Assembly (NCBI RefSeq): GCF_038433465.1
Contig: NZ_JAESVF010000009.1
Span: 1-64,000 of the forward strand
DNA length: 64,000 bases
Source: Galbibacter sp038433465
Lineage (GTDB): Bacteria > Bacteroidota > Bacteroidia > Flavobacteriales > Flavobacteriaceae
Direction: 5' to 3'
Shown here: in pieces, positions 51,918 through 60,971 of the stretch
Position numbering within the stretch: position 1 is the stretch's first letter
Layout: each line of letters starts with the position of its first letter
The notes under the pieces: model-generated
Databases searched by the model: none
What the model was told of the DNA's origin: nothing
The model's input: only the letters and a program-made list of their open reading frames with translations
Position numbers and translations under genes: made by a program

Positions 51918-51951
51918 AATCCGAAAAGCGTTATGTTTTTCGGATTTTTTT
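51918..51951 (+). terminator. Terminator of dapD
   Basis: AATCCGAAAA at 51918-51927 pairs with TTTTCGGATT at 51937-51946 around a 9-base loop, then a T-run. It lies inside the longest frame of the next gene and therefore argues against that gene's upstream start. Confidence 0.88.
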
Positions 51952-51990
51952 ATTTTAAGTGAAGACAATATCTTTACAAAAATTCGAGAC

Positions 51991-52755
51991 TTGAGCACAA
52001 AAGAAAAATTATCAGCAGTAATAATTACTTACAACGAAATTAACTACATTAAAAACTGTATTGAAAGTGTGCTTTTTGCTGATGAAATTATTGTAGTCGA
52101 TTCATTCAGTACAGACGGAACGTGGGAGTATCTTGAAAGTCACCCAAAAGTAACTGCAGTGCAACATCCGTTTGAAAACTTTACCAAGCAAAAATCCTAT
52201 GCGTTAAGTTTAGCAACTCACAATTGGATTTATTTTTTTGATGCTGATGAGCGTGTAACGCCAAAACTCGAAAAAGAAATTACAGAAACCATCAACAACC
52301 CAACTGCTAAAGATGCCTATTGGAACTACAGAACTTTTATGTTTAAAAACAAAAGACTGTATTTTAGCGGGTGGCAAACCGACAAAGTATATCGACTTTT
52401 CAAAAAAGACAAATGCCAATTTACCGACGAACGCATTGTTCATGAAACGCTAAAAGTAAATGGTTCTGAAGGGAAATTAAAAAACAAACTTCTTCATTAT
52501 TCCTATAAAAATTACGACGATTATAAAGGAAAAATGATTAAATACGGACAATTAAAAGCCAAAGAAGCTTTTTTAAAAGGTAAAAAAAGTAATATTATCC
52601 AACAGTACTTAAGAGCATTTTGGAAGTTTTTTAACCACTATATTTTACGCTTCGGAATTTTAGATGGATTTAAAGGAATTACTATTTGCTACCTAAATGC
52701 ATTAGGTGTTTTTGAACGTTTTAAAGAACAAAGACGTTTACAAAAAGAAGTTTAA
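51991..52755 (+). CDS. Family 2 glycosyltransferase of the WaaE/KdtX type
   Basis: From a TTG start at 51991 the protein has 254 residues and begins STKEKLSAVIITYNEINYIKNC, the normal beginning of this family. An upstream ATG at 51895 in the same frame would put the dapD terminator inside the coding region, so it is rejected. The segment EIIVVDSFSTDGTW and the DXD-like FFDADERV are present. WaaE-type enzymes add sugars to lipopolysaccharide core. The donor is not known. Confidence 0.85.
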   Translation: MSTKEKLSAVIITYNEINYIKNCIESVLFADEIIVVDSFSTDGTWEYLESHPKVTAVQHPFENFTKQKSYALSLATHNWIYFFDADERVTPKLEKEITETINNPTAKDAYWNYRTFMFKNKRLYFSGWQTDKVYRLFKKDKCQFTDERIVHETLKVNGSEGKLKNKLLHYSYKNYDDYKGKMIKYGQLKAKEAFLKGKKSNIIQQYLRAFWKFFNHYILRFGILDGFKGITICYLNALGVFERFKEQRRLQKEV

Positions 52756-52771
52756 AATCAATCTAAAAATA

Positions 52772-53713
52772 TTACAAAAACTTTTTTCGGTACCAATCTA
52801 CTTGCTTTTCTAAACCTGCTTCAAAAGAAGTTTCTGGTTCGTAATCAAGTAATTTTCTAGCTTTCTTTATCAAAGCAGTAGTTCGTAATTGATCGCCAGG
52901 TCGCGGAGGTGTTACTTCGATTTTGGCTTTTAAGCCAATAATTTTTTCTATCAATTCAATTCCTTGTTGCGTAGTATACTCAACATCCGAACCTATATTG
53001 ATAATCTCTCCATTTACAACATCCTCTTTTCCTATTACAGTAGCCATCCCTTTTACAATATCCCCTACATAAGTAAAGCTACGCGAGTGTTTTTCACTAC
53101 CTTCAAAAAGAGGAAAAGCTGTTTGATCGTAAATTGATTTAATCAACTTTGTATATAACTTTTCAGGACGCTCTCGTGGTCCGTAAACAGAGTATAATCG
53201 TAACGAACAAGCTTTTAATTTCCCTGTGCGTTGTTCTCCTAAAACAAGTTGCTCGGCTGCGAGTTTTGTAGTTCCGTAATAGGAAATTGGTTTTGGTAAG
53301 GCGGTCTCAGGCAAAGTAGCTTCTTTTCCATAAATTGAGGAAGTAGCTATGTTTACAAACAATTTTAAGTTTGGAGAATTTTGCTTGATAAAGTCAAGTA
53401 AATTTTGAGTCGCAAAAATATTGTTCTGCACATATTCATCTAACGAGGTAGTTGCAGAAATACCTGGCTGCGCAGCAAAATGAAACACATAATCGAATGT
53501 TGTCGAAATTTTTGATGCTAAATCATCATTTAAATCGGCTTCAATAAAAGTAACTCCTGCTTTTTTAATATCTTCTAAATTAAGCTGTTTTAATGCAGGG
53601 TCGTAATATTCAGAAAAATTATCAATTCCAAACACCTCGTGTTCTTGACTTGCAAAAAATTCTGCTGTATGCGATCCTATAAAACCTGCTGCACCAGTTA
53701 CTAATATTTTCAT
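52772..53713 (-). CDS. NAD-dependent sugar-nucleotide epimerase/dehydratase
   Basis: The 313-residue extended SDR protein has the NAD motif GAAGFIGSHTAEFF at 7-20, the DNFSEYYDPALK segment typical of UDP-glucuronate and UDP-glucose epimerases, and a catalytic YGTTK near 145 with an upstream serine in ATSSIYG. The likely substrate is UDP-glucuronate or UDP-glucose, but the exact reaction is not determined. It lies within a small polysaccharide cluster. A minus-7 box lies at 53744-53751. Confidence 0.85.
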   Translation of the reverse strand: MKILVTGAAGFIGSHTAEFFASQEHEVFGIDNFSEYYDPALKQLNLEDIKKAGVTFIEADLNDDLASKISTTFDYVFHFAAQPGISATTSLDEYVQNNIFATQNLLDFIKQNSPNLKLFVNIATSSIYGKEATLPETALPKPISYYGTTKLAAEQLVLGEQRTGKLKACSLRLYSVYGPRERPEKLYTKLIKSIYDQTAFPLFEGSEKHSRSFTYVGDIVKGMATVIGKEDVVNGEIINIGSDVEYTTQQGIELIEKIIGLKAKIEVTPPRPGDQLRTTALIKKARKLLDYEPETSFEAGLEKQVDWYRKKFL

Positions 53714-53743
53714 GTGTTTTATTTATCTTCTTAAAAACTTCTA

Positions 53744-53751
53744 CAAAAGTA
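53744..53751 (-). promoter_or_regulatory. TAnnTTTG minus-7 box for the epimerase gene
   Basis: The minus strand reads TACTTTTG, 30 bases before the ATG at 53713. Confidence 0.45.
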
Positions 53752-53790
53752 AACTTTATTAAAAAAGCTCAATCCTTATTCGCTATCGAT

Positions 53791-54612
53791 TTATTTTTTT
53801 ACTATTCCGAAGTCAGTCCAAACAGATTTACTATCGCGTGTATGTTTCCTGATGGCATTGTTTTTAGCAATACTTTCTTCGTTTTTATATCCTCTAGAAT
53901 GATCCAAATGAATACAAGTGGTACTGTAACGAATTTGTTTGGATTTTATTCCATTGTTTATCATTCGCTCTCCCAATTCGCAATCTTGACCTCCGTATTG
54001 CATACGTTCGTCCATACCATTTACAGCCACAATATCTTCTTTCCAACCAGAAGAATTATTACCATTCCAAGTAGCTTTTGTAGGTGTTATAAAGTTTAGA
54101 AAGTCTGCCTTTGTTTTACTTTGAGTGAGTTTATTCAACTTAAAAGAACTCGGCACTCCATTTTCTTTCAACCACTTAATGTCAAAACATTTTCCCGACA
54201 GAATATCTTCTTTACTTATTTGTTTTGAAGTACTCATTGGCAATTTAAAATATCCGCCAGACAAAAAATATCCTTTTTCTTTTAAATCATTATGGACTTT
54301 TAAAAAATCGGGCCTTGGAATACAGTCTCCATCACTCATTACAATATAAGGAGTTTCGCAAGCTACTATTGCTTTATTCAATATTTTCGATTTCTGAAAC
54401 CCGTCATCTTCTTGCCAAACATGCTTTATAGGAAAGAAAACTTCTGCTTGCATTTTATCCAAAAGCTCTTTGGTTGACGGCTTTGAACCGTCATCTGCAA
54501 TGACCATTTCAAAATCTTTAAATTCTTGATTTTGGTATCCCCACAATACCTTTTCTAGCCAAGCTTCGGAATTGTAAGTACTTATAATGATGGATAGCGA
54601 TTTATTGCTCAT
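53791..54612 (-). CDS. Family 2 glycosyltransferase with a galactosyltransferase-like C-terminus
   Basis: The 273-residue protein starts with SIIISTYNSEAWLEKVLWGY, has the DXD-type MSDGDCIPR near residue 95 and the segment GGQDCELGERMINNG typical of the glycosyltransferase family 7 C-terminal domain. It is probably involved in surface polysaccharide or LPS assembly. It is on the same strand as the epimerase gene, 77 bases upstream of it. Confidence 0.88.
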   Translation of the reverse strand: MSNKSLSIIISTYNSEAWLEKVLWGYQNQEFKDFEMVIADDGSKPSTKELLDKMQAEVFFPIKHVWQEDDGFQKSKILNKAIVACETPYIVMSDGDCIPRPDFLKVHNDLKEKGYFLSGGYFKLPMSTSKQISKEDILSGKCFDIKWLKENGVPSSFKLNKLTQSKTKADFLNFITPTKATWNGNNSSGWKEDIVAVNGMDERMQYGGQDCELGERMINNGIKSKQIRYSTTCIHLDHSRGYKNEESIAKNNAIRKHTRDSKSVWTDFGIVKK

Positions 54613-54646
54613 TTCAGATAATTTAAAATACTAAATCAAAAAAACT

Positions 54647-54654
54647 TAAATTTG
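54647..54654 (+). promoter_or_regulatory. TAnnTTTG minus-7 box for the rhamnosyltransferase-like gene
   Basis: TAAATTTG overlaps a possible TTG start at 54652, so translation is expected from the downstream ATG at 54727. Confidence 0.45.
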
Positions 54655-54726
54655 AAATCTAAAGTAGAACAAAAGTACACAATCTTTTTCTCTACCCTAT
54701 TTTATAGAAAAAATATATTCCAAACT

Positions 54727-55566
54727 ATGTTTGAACATTACATCATCACTCGATTTAACCTAAGAAAAGACGATTGGAAAACTTCAAAAAACAACAGTCC
54801 TGTTTTAACTGAAGAATGGTTAAAAAACAGATTTGAATTATTTGAAAAATTCTGTTTACCAAGTGTAAAGTTTCAGACAAACACAAATTTTAAATGGCTT
54901 GTTTTTTTTGATAAAAATACTCCTGAGAAGTATAAAAACATCATAACTACCTATCAAAAAGAGTTTGAAAATTTTGTCCCAATATACGTAGACGGAATGT
55001 CAAAATTTTTACCGACCATTCAAGAATTTTTAAACAAATCTTCTGCAGATTACTTAATCACCTCCAGAATTGATAATGACGATACTATCAGTATTAATTA
55101 TGTTGATGAAATTCAGAAAAAATTTGATTCTCAAGAATATACTGGAATTGATTTTTTAGACGGCTATACTTTACAAGTCAATCCAGATATTAAAGTTGGA
55201 AAGCGTAAACAGGCATACAATCCATTCATTTCATTAATCGAAAAAAACAATAATCCTAAAAGTGTTTGGCATAAAACACATTCGGGATGGAAGAAAGAAA
55301 AAAAGGTAATGAGAGTTGAAAATAATAGAATTTGGATGTCTATTATACATTTTGAGAATAAAATTAATGAGTTTGTTGGTTACGATGAAGTGGATTTAGA
55401 ACACTTATTCAATGAGTTTAAAATTGATGAGAATGTTCAAAATGAAGTTCTAAAATCTCACATTCCTGTATCTAATTGGAAAACTCTTAGTACTAAAAAC
55501 AAGATCTCATCTCAGTGGAGAACTTTTTATAAAGATTTGAAAAGATCGCTAAACCTCTATAAATAA
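54727..55566 (+). CDS. Putative rhamnosyltransferase-like glycosyltransferase
   Basis: From the ATG at 54727 the protein has 279 residues and begins MFEHYIITRFNLR, which resembles the start of the putative rhamnosyl transferase family (Rhamno_transf). The donor-site region reads YLITSRIDNDDTISINYV near 110-125 in this numbering. A TTG start at 54652 would add 25 residues but lies on the minus-7 box. The stop overlaps the tsaC start by one base (TAATG), so the two are probably coupled. Confidence 0.78.
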   Translation: MFEHYIITRFNLRKDDWKTSKNNSPVLTEEWLKNRFELFEKFCLPSVKFQTNTNFKWLVFFDKNTPEKYKNIITTYQKEFENFVPIYVDGMSKFLPTIQEFLNKSSADYLITSRIDNDDTISINYVDEIQKKFDSQEYTGIDFLDGYTLQVNPDIKVGKRKQAYNPFISLIEKNNNPKSVWHKTHSGWKKEKKVMRVENNRIWMSIIHFENKINEFVGYDEVDLEHLFNEFKIDENVQNEVLKSHIPVSNWKTLSTKNKISSQWRTFYKDLKRSLNLYK

Positions 55567-56126
55567 TGCACCAAGAAATACAAAACACGCTCGAGGTCCT
55601 CAATAATGGCGGACTCATACTCTACCCAACCGATACTGTTTGGGGAATTGGTTGCGATGCTACCAACCCAGAGGCTATTAAAAAAGTTTATGAGTTAAAA
55701 AAAAGAGACGACAGCAAAGCGCTCATTTGTTTGGTTTCCGATACGCGTATGCTTCAAAAATATGTTTATGAAATTCCAGATGCGGCCTACGACATTATCG
55801 AACTTGCAACAAAACCAACAACTATCATTTACGATCGTCCGTTAAATGTGGCTCCAAACATAGTTGCTCCCGATGATACCTTGGCTATTCGAGTAGCTTC
55901 CGACGAGTTTTGTCAAAAACTTATCAGGCAGTTTAAACGACCGTTGGTTTCTACTTCTGCAAATATAAGTGGAATGCCAACACCGCAAAGCTTTTCAGAA
56001 ATTACCCCAGAAATTTTAAAAGGTGTAGACTATGTGGTAAATTTGCATCGCGAAAAATCTAGCAGTCGCCCGTCTTCTATAATTAAAATTGGAAACGATG
56101 CCACTGTAAAGGTTATTCGTAAGTAA
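55566..56126 (+). CDS. tsaC: Threonylcarbamoyl-AMP synthase (Sua5/YrdC type)
   Basis: The enzyme makes threonylcarbamoyl-AMP from threonine, bicarbonate and ATP for t6A synthesis. The 186-residue length is that of the single-domain TsaC/YrdC form. Motifs include LYPTDTVWGIGCDATNPEAI near 18-37, KKRDDSKAL, and LAIRVASDEFCQKLI, followed by STSANISG. It overlaps the glycosyltransferase gene by one base. Its partner TsaE is encoded at 1361. Confidence 0.94.
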   Translation: MHQEIQNTLEVLNNGGLILYPTDTVWGIGCDATNPEAIKKVYELKKRDDSKALICLVSDTRMLQKYVYEIPDAAYDIIELATKPTTIIYDRPLNVAPNIVAPDDTLAIRVASDEFCQKLIRQFKRPLVSTSANISGMPTPQSFSEITPEILKGVDYVVNLHREKSSSRPSSIIKIGNDATVKVIRK

Positions 56127-56129
56127 ATT

Positions 56130-56176
56130 AGTTGGCAGTACCAGTTGGCAGCAAACAGTTTGTGTCTACAGCTAAC
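56130..56176 (+). repeat. Short direct repeats upstream of the four-helix-bundle gene
   Basis: AGTTGGCAG occurs at 56130-56138 and again at 56143-56151, followed by a CAGTT and an AACTG that can pair to form a hairpin. They lie directly after tsaC and before the four-helix-bundle ATG at 56200. Confidence 0.6.
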
Positions 56177-56199
56177 AACTGCTCGAAAATAAAAAAAGT

Positions 56200-56577
56200 A
56201 TGAATTTCAAAGAACTCATAGCGTATCAAAAAGCTTTCTCTTTAGCAATGCTAATCTTTGAAATCTCTAAAACATTTCCAAAAGAAGAGATTTACTCTTT
56301 AACGGATCAAATAAGGAGGAGTTCTAGAAGTGTTGCTTCTAATATTGCCGAAGCATATAGAAAAAGAAATTATCCTAAGCATTTTTATAGTAAGCTTACA
56401 GATTGTGATGCTGAAAATTCTGAAACTCAAGTTTGGCTTTCTTTTGCTTACAAGTGCAATTATATCAATAAAGAGAGTTATTTAAAATTAATTAGTGAAA
56501 GTGATGAAATAGGGAAGCTTATAAATTACATGCTCTTAAACCCTCATAAATTTGGCGTAAAAACTGCTGAACACTGA
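56200..56577 (+). CDS. Four-helix-bundle protein (23S rRNA intervening-sequence type)
   Basis: The 125-residue protein belongs to the S23/IVS four-helix-bundle family, with FKELIAYQKAFSLAMLIFEI, LTDQIRRSSRSVASNIAEAYRK and a C-terminal helix NYMLL. The fold is shared with the Avd accessory protein of diversity-generating retroelements. There is no rRNA or reverse transcriptase nearby. The gene is inserted between tsaC and cca, with short direct repeats on both sides. The function in this chromosomal form is unknown. Confidence 0.85.
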   Translation: MNFKELIAYQKAFSLAMLIFEISKTFPKEEIYSLTDQIRRSSRSVASNIAEAYRKRNYPKHFYSKLTDCDAENSETQVWLSFAYKCNYINKESYLKLISESDEIGKLINYMLLNPHKFGVKTAEH

Positions 56578-56594
56578 ACACTGAACACTGAACA
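56567..56594 (+). repeat. Four tandem copies of CTGAACA
   Basis: The heptamer CTGAACA repeats four times without error at 56567-56573, 56574-56580, 56581-56587 and 56588-56594. The first copies encode the last codons and stop of the four-helix-bundle gene. The array ends 4 bases before the GTG start of cca. Confidence 0.95.
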
Positions 56595-56598
56595 CTAA

Positions 56599-58035
56599 GT
56601 GAAAAAGAACAATTATACTAAAGCGATTCATAATCCAATTTTTGAAATCATCCAAAAAGCTACTGCTTCTGTCGGAACAAAAAGCTTTGTAATTGGTGGT
56701 TTTGTACGCGATTTTTTATTAAAACGTGGTACCCCAAAAGATATCGACATTGTCGCTTTGGGAAGCGGTATTGATTTGGCAGAAAAAGTTGCTGATTTAC
56801 TTCCTAAAAAAACAAAAGTTTCGGTTTTTAAAAACTTTGGTACTGCAATGCTACGCCATGAAGATTTGGAAATTGAATTTGTTGGAGCCCGTAAAGAAAG
56901 TTACCATTTTGATAGCAGAAAGCCTGTTGTTGAAAACGGTACGCTTGAAGACGATCAAAACCGAAGAGATTTTACCATTAATGCTTTGGCGATTTCTTTA
57001 AATGAAGATACCTACGGAACTTTATTAGACCCTTTTGATGGCGTTTCTGATTTACAGAAAAAAATTATCCGAACTCCTTTAGATCCAGATATTACATATT
57101 CCGACGATCCGCTTCGAATGATGCGCGCTATTCGGTTTGCATCGCAATTAAATTTTACTATTGAAGCGACTTCGCTAGCCGCTATCAAAAAAAATAAAAA
57201 TCGAATTAAAATTATTTCTTACGAACGAATTGTTGACGAGCTAAATAAAATACTACTCAGCAAAAAACCTTCAGTTGGATTTTCTCTTTTATTCGAAACA
57301 GGACTCCTGCAAATTATTATGCCTGAGTTAACCAATTTACAAGGAATTGAAGAAAAAGAAGGACAGCGCCACAAAGATAATTTTTGGCACACGTTAGAGG
57401 TTGTCGATAACATCGCTCAAAACACAGACGATTTATGGCTACGATGGGCTGCACTACTACATGATATCGGGAAAGCTCCTACCAAACGCTTTGACGAAAA
57501 AATTGGATGGACGTTTCACGGACACGAATTTGTAGGTTCTAAAATGGTGTACAAACTTTTTAAGCGTTTACACATGCCATTAAATGATAAAATGAAATTG
57601 GTACAAAAGCTTGTTTTAATGAGTTCTCGACCTATCGTTTTGGCACAAGATATTGTAACCGATTCTGCAGTTAGGCGACTTATTTTTGATGCGGGCGACA
57701 ATGTTGAAGATTTAATGACACTTTGTGAAGCCGATATCACAACCAAAAATCCGAAACGTTTTAAAAAGTACAATAACAACTTTAAAATTGTTCGTCAGAA
57801 AATTGCTGAAGTTGAAGAACGAGATCATGTACGTAACTTTCAACCGCCTGTAGATGGTGCCGAAATTATGGAAGTGTTCAACATCAAACCTTCAAGAGAA
57901 ATAGGAATTATTAAAGAAGCCATCAAAGAAGCTATTTTAGAAGGCGAAATTCCAAACGAACACGATGCCGCGTACGCATTTATGCTTGAAAGAGGAAAAA
58001 AACTAGGCTTAACACCTGTTGAAAAAAGTAAATAA
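56599..58035 (+). CDS. cca: CCA-adding tRNA nucleotidyltransferase / poly(A) polymerase family with HD domain
   Basis: The 478-residue class II nucleotidyltransferase has FVIGGFVRDFLLKRG near 30-45, the catalytic Asp pair in DIDIVALGSG, EIEFVGARKESY, and the RRDFTINALAISL segment, followed by an HD phosphohydrolase domain (RHKDNFWHTLEVV and LLHDIGKAPTKRF). It adds or repairs the 3' CCA of tRNAs. The start is GTG at 56599, right after the heptamer array; no nearby in-frame ATG exists. Confidence 0.92.
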   Translation: MKKNNYTKAIHNPIFEIIQKATASVGTKSFVIGGFVRDFLLKRGTPKDIDIVALGSGIDLAEKVADLLPKKTKVSVFKNFGTAMLRHEDLEIEFVGARKESYHFDSRKPVVENGTLEDDQNRRDFTINALAISLNEDTYGTLLDPFDGVSDLQKKIIRTPLDPDITYSDDPLRMMRAIRFASQLNFTIEATSLAAIKKNKNRIKIISYERIVDELNKILLSKKPSVGFSLLFETGLLQIIMPELTNLQGIEEKEGQRHKDNFWHTLEVVDNIAQNTDDLWLRWAALLHDIGKAPTKRFDEKIGWTFHGHEFVGSKMVYKLFKRLHMPLNDKMKLVQKLVLMSSRPIVLAQDIVTDSAVRRLIFDAGDNVEDLMTLCEADITTKNPKRFKKYNNNFKIVRQKIAEVEERDHVRNFQPPVDGAEIMEVFNIKPSREIGIIKEAIKEAILEGEIPNEHDAAYAFMLERGKKLGLTPVEKSK

Positions 58036-58116
58036 TAAAAAATATAGAGTCGCTAAAAAAGGTTTATTCTTACTAAAATATAGCAATACTCTATTTAAAG
58101 CTTTGACCTTGATATA

Positions 58117-59157
58117 ATGAAAAAAAACTTCAGAAAAATAGCAAAAATCACACTCGTTTTAGTGTACTTGGTCATTATTGCAGGAGCAGTTGTACGAATG
58201 ACAGGAAGCGGAATGGGATGTCCGGATTGGCCAAAATGTTTTGGATATTACATCCCTCCTACCGAAATTTCTCAGTTAGAATGGCAACCAGAGCGTACTT
58301 TCAAAAAAGGACAAGTAATTATTGTTGACGAAACTCTTAAAATAGCAAAAGAAGATTTTACAACAGGAGCTTCCTACAACGAATCGCATTGGGAAACATA
58401 CACCAAACACGACTATGCAAAATTCAATCCTTCGCATACTTGGGTTGAATATATAAACCGTTTGTTTGGTGCTTTAGCAGGTTTTGCAACACTTATTTTG
58501 GCATTTGCTTCGTTAAAATTCAGAAAAGAAAACATATGGATTCCTATTTTAGCATGGCTTACCGTTTTCGGAATGGGATTTCAAGCGTGGCTCGGCGCCA
58601 CAGTTGTTTATTCAGTTTTGGCACCAGTTAGAATTACGCTACACATGGTAATGGCTCTCGTTATTGTTGCTTTTATTTTGATTATAATTTATCAAACTAA
58701 AGAAAAAAGTCAGCGTTTTATCAGCAATAAATTATTTACATCAACCTTAATTATTGCTATTGTTCTTACACTTGTTCAAATAGTTTTGGGTACGCAAGTC
58801 CGACAATTTATAGACGAACAAACCAATCATTTTGGAGAAATTGCTAAAAGCGAATGGTTGTCAAACCCAACAATCGATTTCTACATTCACAGGTCACTAT
58901 CGGTTTTGGTATTTTTAGTGACACTTTATTTATTCTTCAGAAACAAAAAATTACAATTAGGTTTTAGCAAAGTAAATTGGATTGTAGCTTGTATTGTTCT
59001 TGAAATATTTACAGGAATTGCCATGTATTATTTTCATTTCCCTTTTGGAAGTCAAGCATCGCACCTCGTAATTGCTTCAGTACTTTTCGGAATTCAATTT
59101 TACATGTTACTCGAAGTTTTTTCAGCTAAAAATAAGTCCCTCAAAACAAATCTCTAA
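58117..59157 (+). CDS. ctaA: Heme A synthase (CtaA/Cox15)
   Basis: The enzyme converts heme O to heme A for aa3-type cytochrome oxidase. The 346-residue protein has about eight membrane segments. Motifs are VRMTGSGMGCPDWPKCFG near 28-45, HTWVEYINRLFGALAGF, RITLHMVMALV, YIHRSLSVLVF and QASHLVIASVLFG, giving the conserved heme-ligand histidines. The oxidase genes are not in the window. Confidence 0.93.
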   Translation: MKKNFRKIAKITLVLVYLVIIAGAVVRMTGSGMGCPDWPKCFGYYIPPTEISQLEWQPERTFKKGQVIIVDETLKIAKEDFTTGASYNESHWETYTKHDYAKFNPSHTWVEYINRLFGALAGFATLILAFASLKFRKENIWIPILAWLTVFGMGFQAWLGATVVYSVLAPVRITLHMVMALVIVAFILIIIYQTKEKSQRFISNKLFTSTLIIAIVLTLVQIVLGTQVRQFIDEQTNHFGEIAKSEWLSNPTIDFYIHRSLSVLVFLVTLYLFFRNKKLQLGFSKVNWIVACIVLEIFTGIAMYYFHFPFGSQASHLVIASVLFGIQFYMLLEVFSAKNKSLKTNL

Positions 59158-59266
59158 GCAAATTCAACTTGTAATTTGTTAATATTTTTTTGAGGAGGAT
59201 TTGGATATCGTACCCATTTTAAACCGAAATCTTTGTAACTTGCACCTCCTTGAAAAAATAAAATCC

Positions 59267-59776
59267 ATGATCTATAAATTTAGAATAATATTAGACCTCG
59301 AAGAAGATGTTTTTAGAGATATCGAAGTTGAAGGAAACAGTACTTTAGAAGACTTTCACAATGCTGTTTCGCAAGCTTTTGGTTTTGACGGAACCGAAAT
59401 GGCTTCCTTTTACGAAAGCGACGAAGAATGGACTCAAGGAGAAGAATTTGCGCTTTTCGATATGAGTGAAACTGGTAGCGATGTGCGTTTAATGTCGGAA
59501 ACATATATTGAAGATATTTTAGACGAAAACCACAGAAACTTAATCTACGTGTACGACTTTTTTAGTATGTGGACATTTTTTGTGGAACTTGCAGATATTG
59601 CTGAAAAGGAAGATGGAAAAAGCTATCCAAACTTAATGTACGTACACGGGCAATTGCCAGATGCGCCTCCTGTTAAAAAGTTTGAAGCTGAAGATTTGTC
59701 TGAAAACATGGAAGATGAAGACGATTTTGATATCGATAGCTACGACGATTTTGATTTTGACGAGCACTGGAATTAA
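59267..59776 (+). CDS. pRiA4b ORF-3-like protein
   Basis: The protein is placed at the ATG at 59267 (MIYKFRIILDLEEDVFRDIEV), giving 169 residues. A TTG at 59201 would add 22 residues that do not match the family. The first 120 residues resemble the plasmid pRiA4b ORF-3 family (TLEDFHNAVSQAFGFDG and DFFSMWTFFVEL), and the tail is very acidic. The family's function is unknown. No mobile element is seen around it. Confidence 0.82.
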   Translation: MIYKFRIILDLEEDVFRDIEVEGNSTLEDFHNAVSQAFGFDGTEMASFYESDEEWTQGEEFALFDMSETGSDVRLMSETYIEDILDENHRNLIYVYDFFSMWTFFVELADIAEKEDGKSYPNLMYVHGQLPDAPPVKKFEAEDLSENMEDEDDFDIDSYDDFDFDEHWN

Positions 59777-59836
59777 TAGCCAAAATAATTTCCCCTATAC
59801 ACTAAAACCCTCTTAATTTTAAAATTTAACTTTTAA

Positions 59837-60895
59837 ATGATCAATTTATATCAAACACAAATTGAAAGTCTTTCTATTCACAGAATTGGGAATAAAAGCA
59901 AAAACGAAGGGACTTTTTTTTCTGAAGAACCTTACCGTTTAAATGATGAAATTACTGGGTTACTAAAAGAGTATTTCTTTAAACCTTTTCGAGAAAAAGA
60001 AGAAAACTACTACCGTTTTGATCACGAAGTAGATTTGGAATACAACGAACTTTACACCATGGCTTCAGAAATTTTTGAAGATCCAGCAAGTATTCATAAA
60101 ATCTCAAAAAGTATTGCCACACATTTGTACGATCAATCAAATCACCCACATATTAAAAGTGGAGAAGTTTATGTTACCTATTTAAACGATGTGGTAATCG
60201 ACAACGAAAAGATAAATGCCATCGGGATTTTTAAATCGGAGTTGAAACACGACTTCTTAGAATTTGAAGAAAAAGGAACCAATTTAGAAATTCTAATCCG
60301 ACAAGGGATCAACATCAACAAATTGGATAAAGGTTGCCTCATTATCAATAAAAATAAAGAAGACGGTTTTAAAATTTTATCGGTAGATAGCAACCGTTAC
60401 GACACCAAATATTGGCTTGAAAACTTTTTGTGTGTAGATGCTTTAACAGATGAAACCTTCTTCACTAAAAAATATTTAAAATTCTGTCAAGACTTTGCCA
60501 AAGACGTAGTATTACCTGCGGAAGACAAAAAAGAAGAAGTAATGTTTATGAATCGCGCGGTAAACCATTTTGCAAAAAATGACGATTTTGAAGAAACTAG
60601 CTTTTTAAATGAAGTGATGGACAACCCAGACTTGATTCCTGAGTTTAAAAACTACAAAACCGAAAAAGGACCAAAATACAGTATTGAAGATGTTTCGTCG
60701 TTTCCGATTGCAAACAAAGCCGTATCGGATGCGCGTAAGAAAATTAAAAATGTAATTAATCTCGATACCAATATTCAGATAAAAATGGATTTTATCAACC
60801 CAGAATCAGCAGAGAAATTTGTTGAAAAAGGATGGGATGAAGAAAAACAAATGTACTACTACCTCGTGTATTTCAATAAAGAACAAAAGAGCTAG
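59837..60895 (+). CDS. Nucleoid-associated protein of the NdpA/YejK type
   Basis: The 352-residue protein matches the nucleoid-associated family with the N-terminal IESLSIHRIGNKSKNEG segment, YLNDVVIDNEKINAIGIFKSEL, and LDKGCLIINKNKEDGFKILSVDS. It is proposed to bind nucleoid DNA. It lies 60 bases after the pRiA4b-like gene and is closed by a strong hairpin. Confidence 0.85.
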   Translation: MINLYQTQIESLSIHRIGNKSKNEGTFFSEEPYRLNDEITGLLKEYFFKPFREKEENYYRFDHEVDLEYNELYTMASEIFEDPASIHKISKSIATHLYDQSNHPHIKSGEVYVTYLNDVVIDNEKINAIGIFKSELKHDFLEFEEKGTNLEILIRQGININKLDKGCLIINKNKEDGFKILSVDSNRYDTKYWLENFLCVDALTDETFFTKKYLKFCQDFAKDVVLPAEDKKEEVMFMNRAVNHFAKNDDFEETSFLNEVMDNPDLIPEFKNYKTEKGPKYSIEDVSSFPIANKAVSDARKKIKNVINLDTNIQIKMDFINPESAEKFVEKGWDEEKQMYYYLVYFNKEQKS

Positions 60896-60913
60896 TTAAT
60901 ACAAAACACAAAC

Positions 60914-60948
60914 AAAAAAGCGTTTCCAAATTAAGGAAACGCTTTTTT
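60914..60948. terminator. Bidirectional terminator
   Basis: AAAAAAGCGTTTCC at 60914-60927 pairs perfectly with GGAAACGCTTTTTT at 60935-60948 around a 7-base loop. It lies between the convergent nucleoid-protein and cysteine desulfurase genes. Confidence 0.93.
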
Positions 60949-60971
60949 ATTTATAATCGTGAAATTGAATT

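Noticed and set aside
51895..51990. Upstream ATG extension of the WaaE-like glycosyltransferase
   Set aside because: It would place the dapD terminator hairpin in the coding region, and the added residues do not fit the family.
56200..56577. Diversity-generating retroelement around the Avd-like four-helix-bundle gene
   Set aside because: No reverse transcriptase, template repeat or variable repeat is seen nearby; the neighbours are tsaC and cca.
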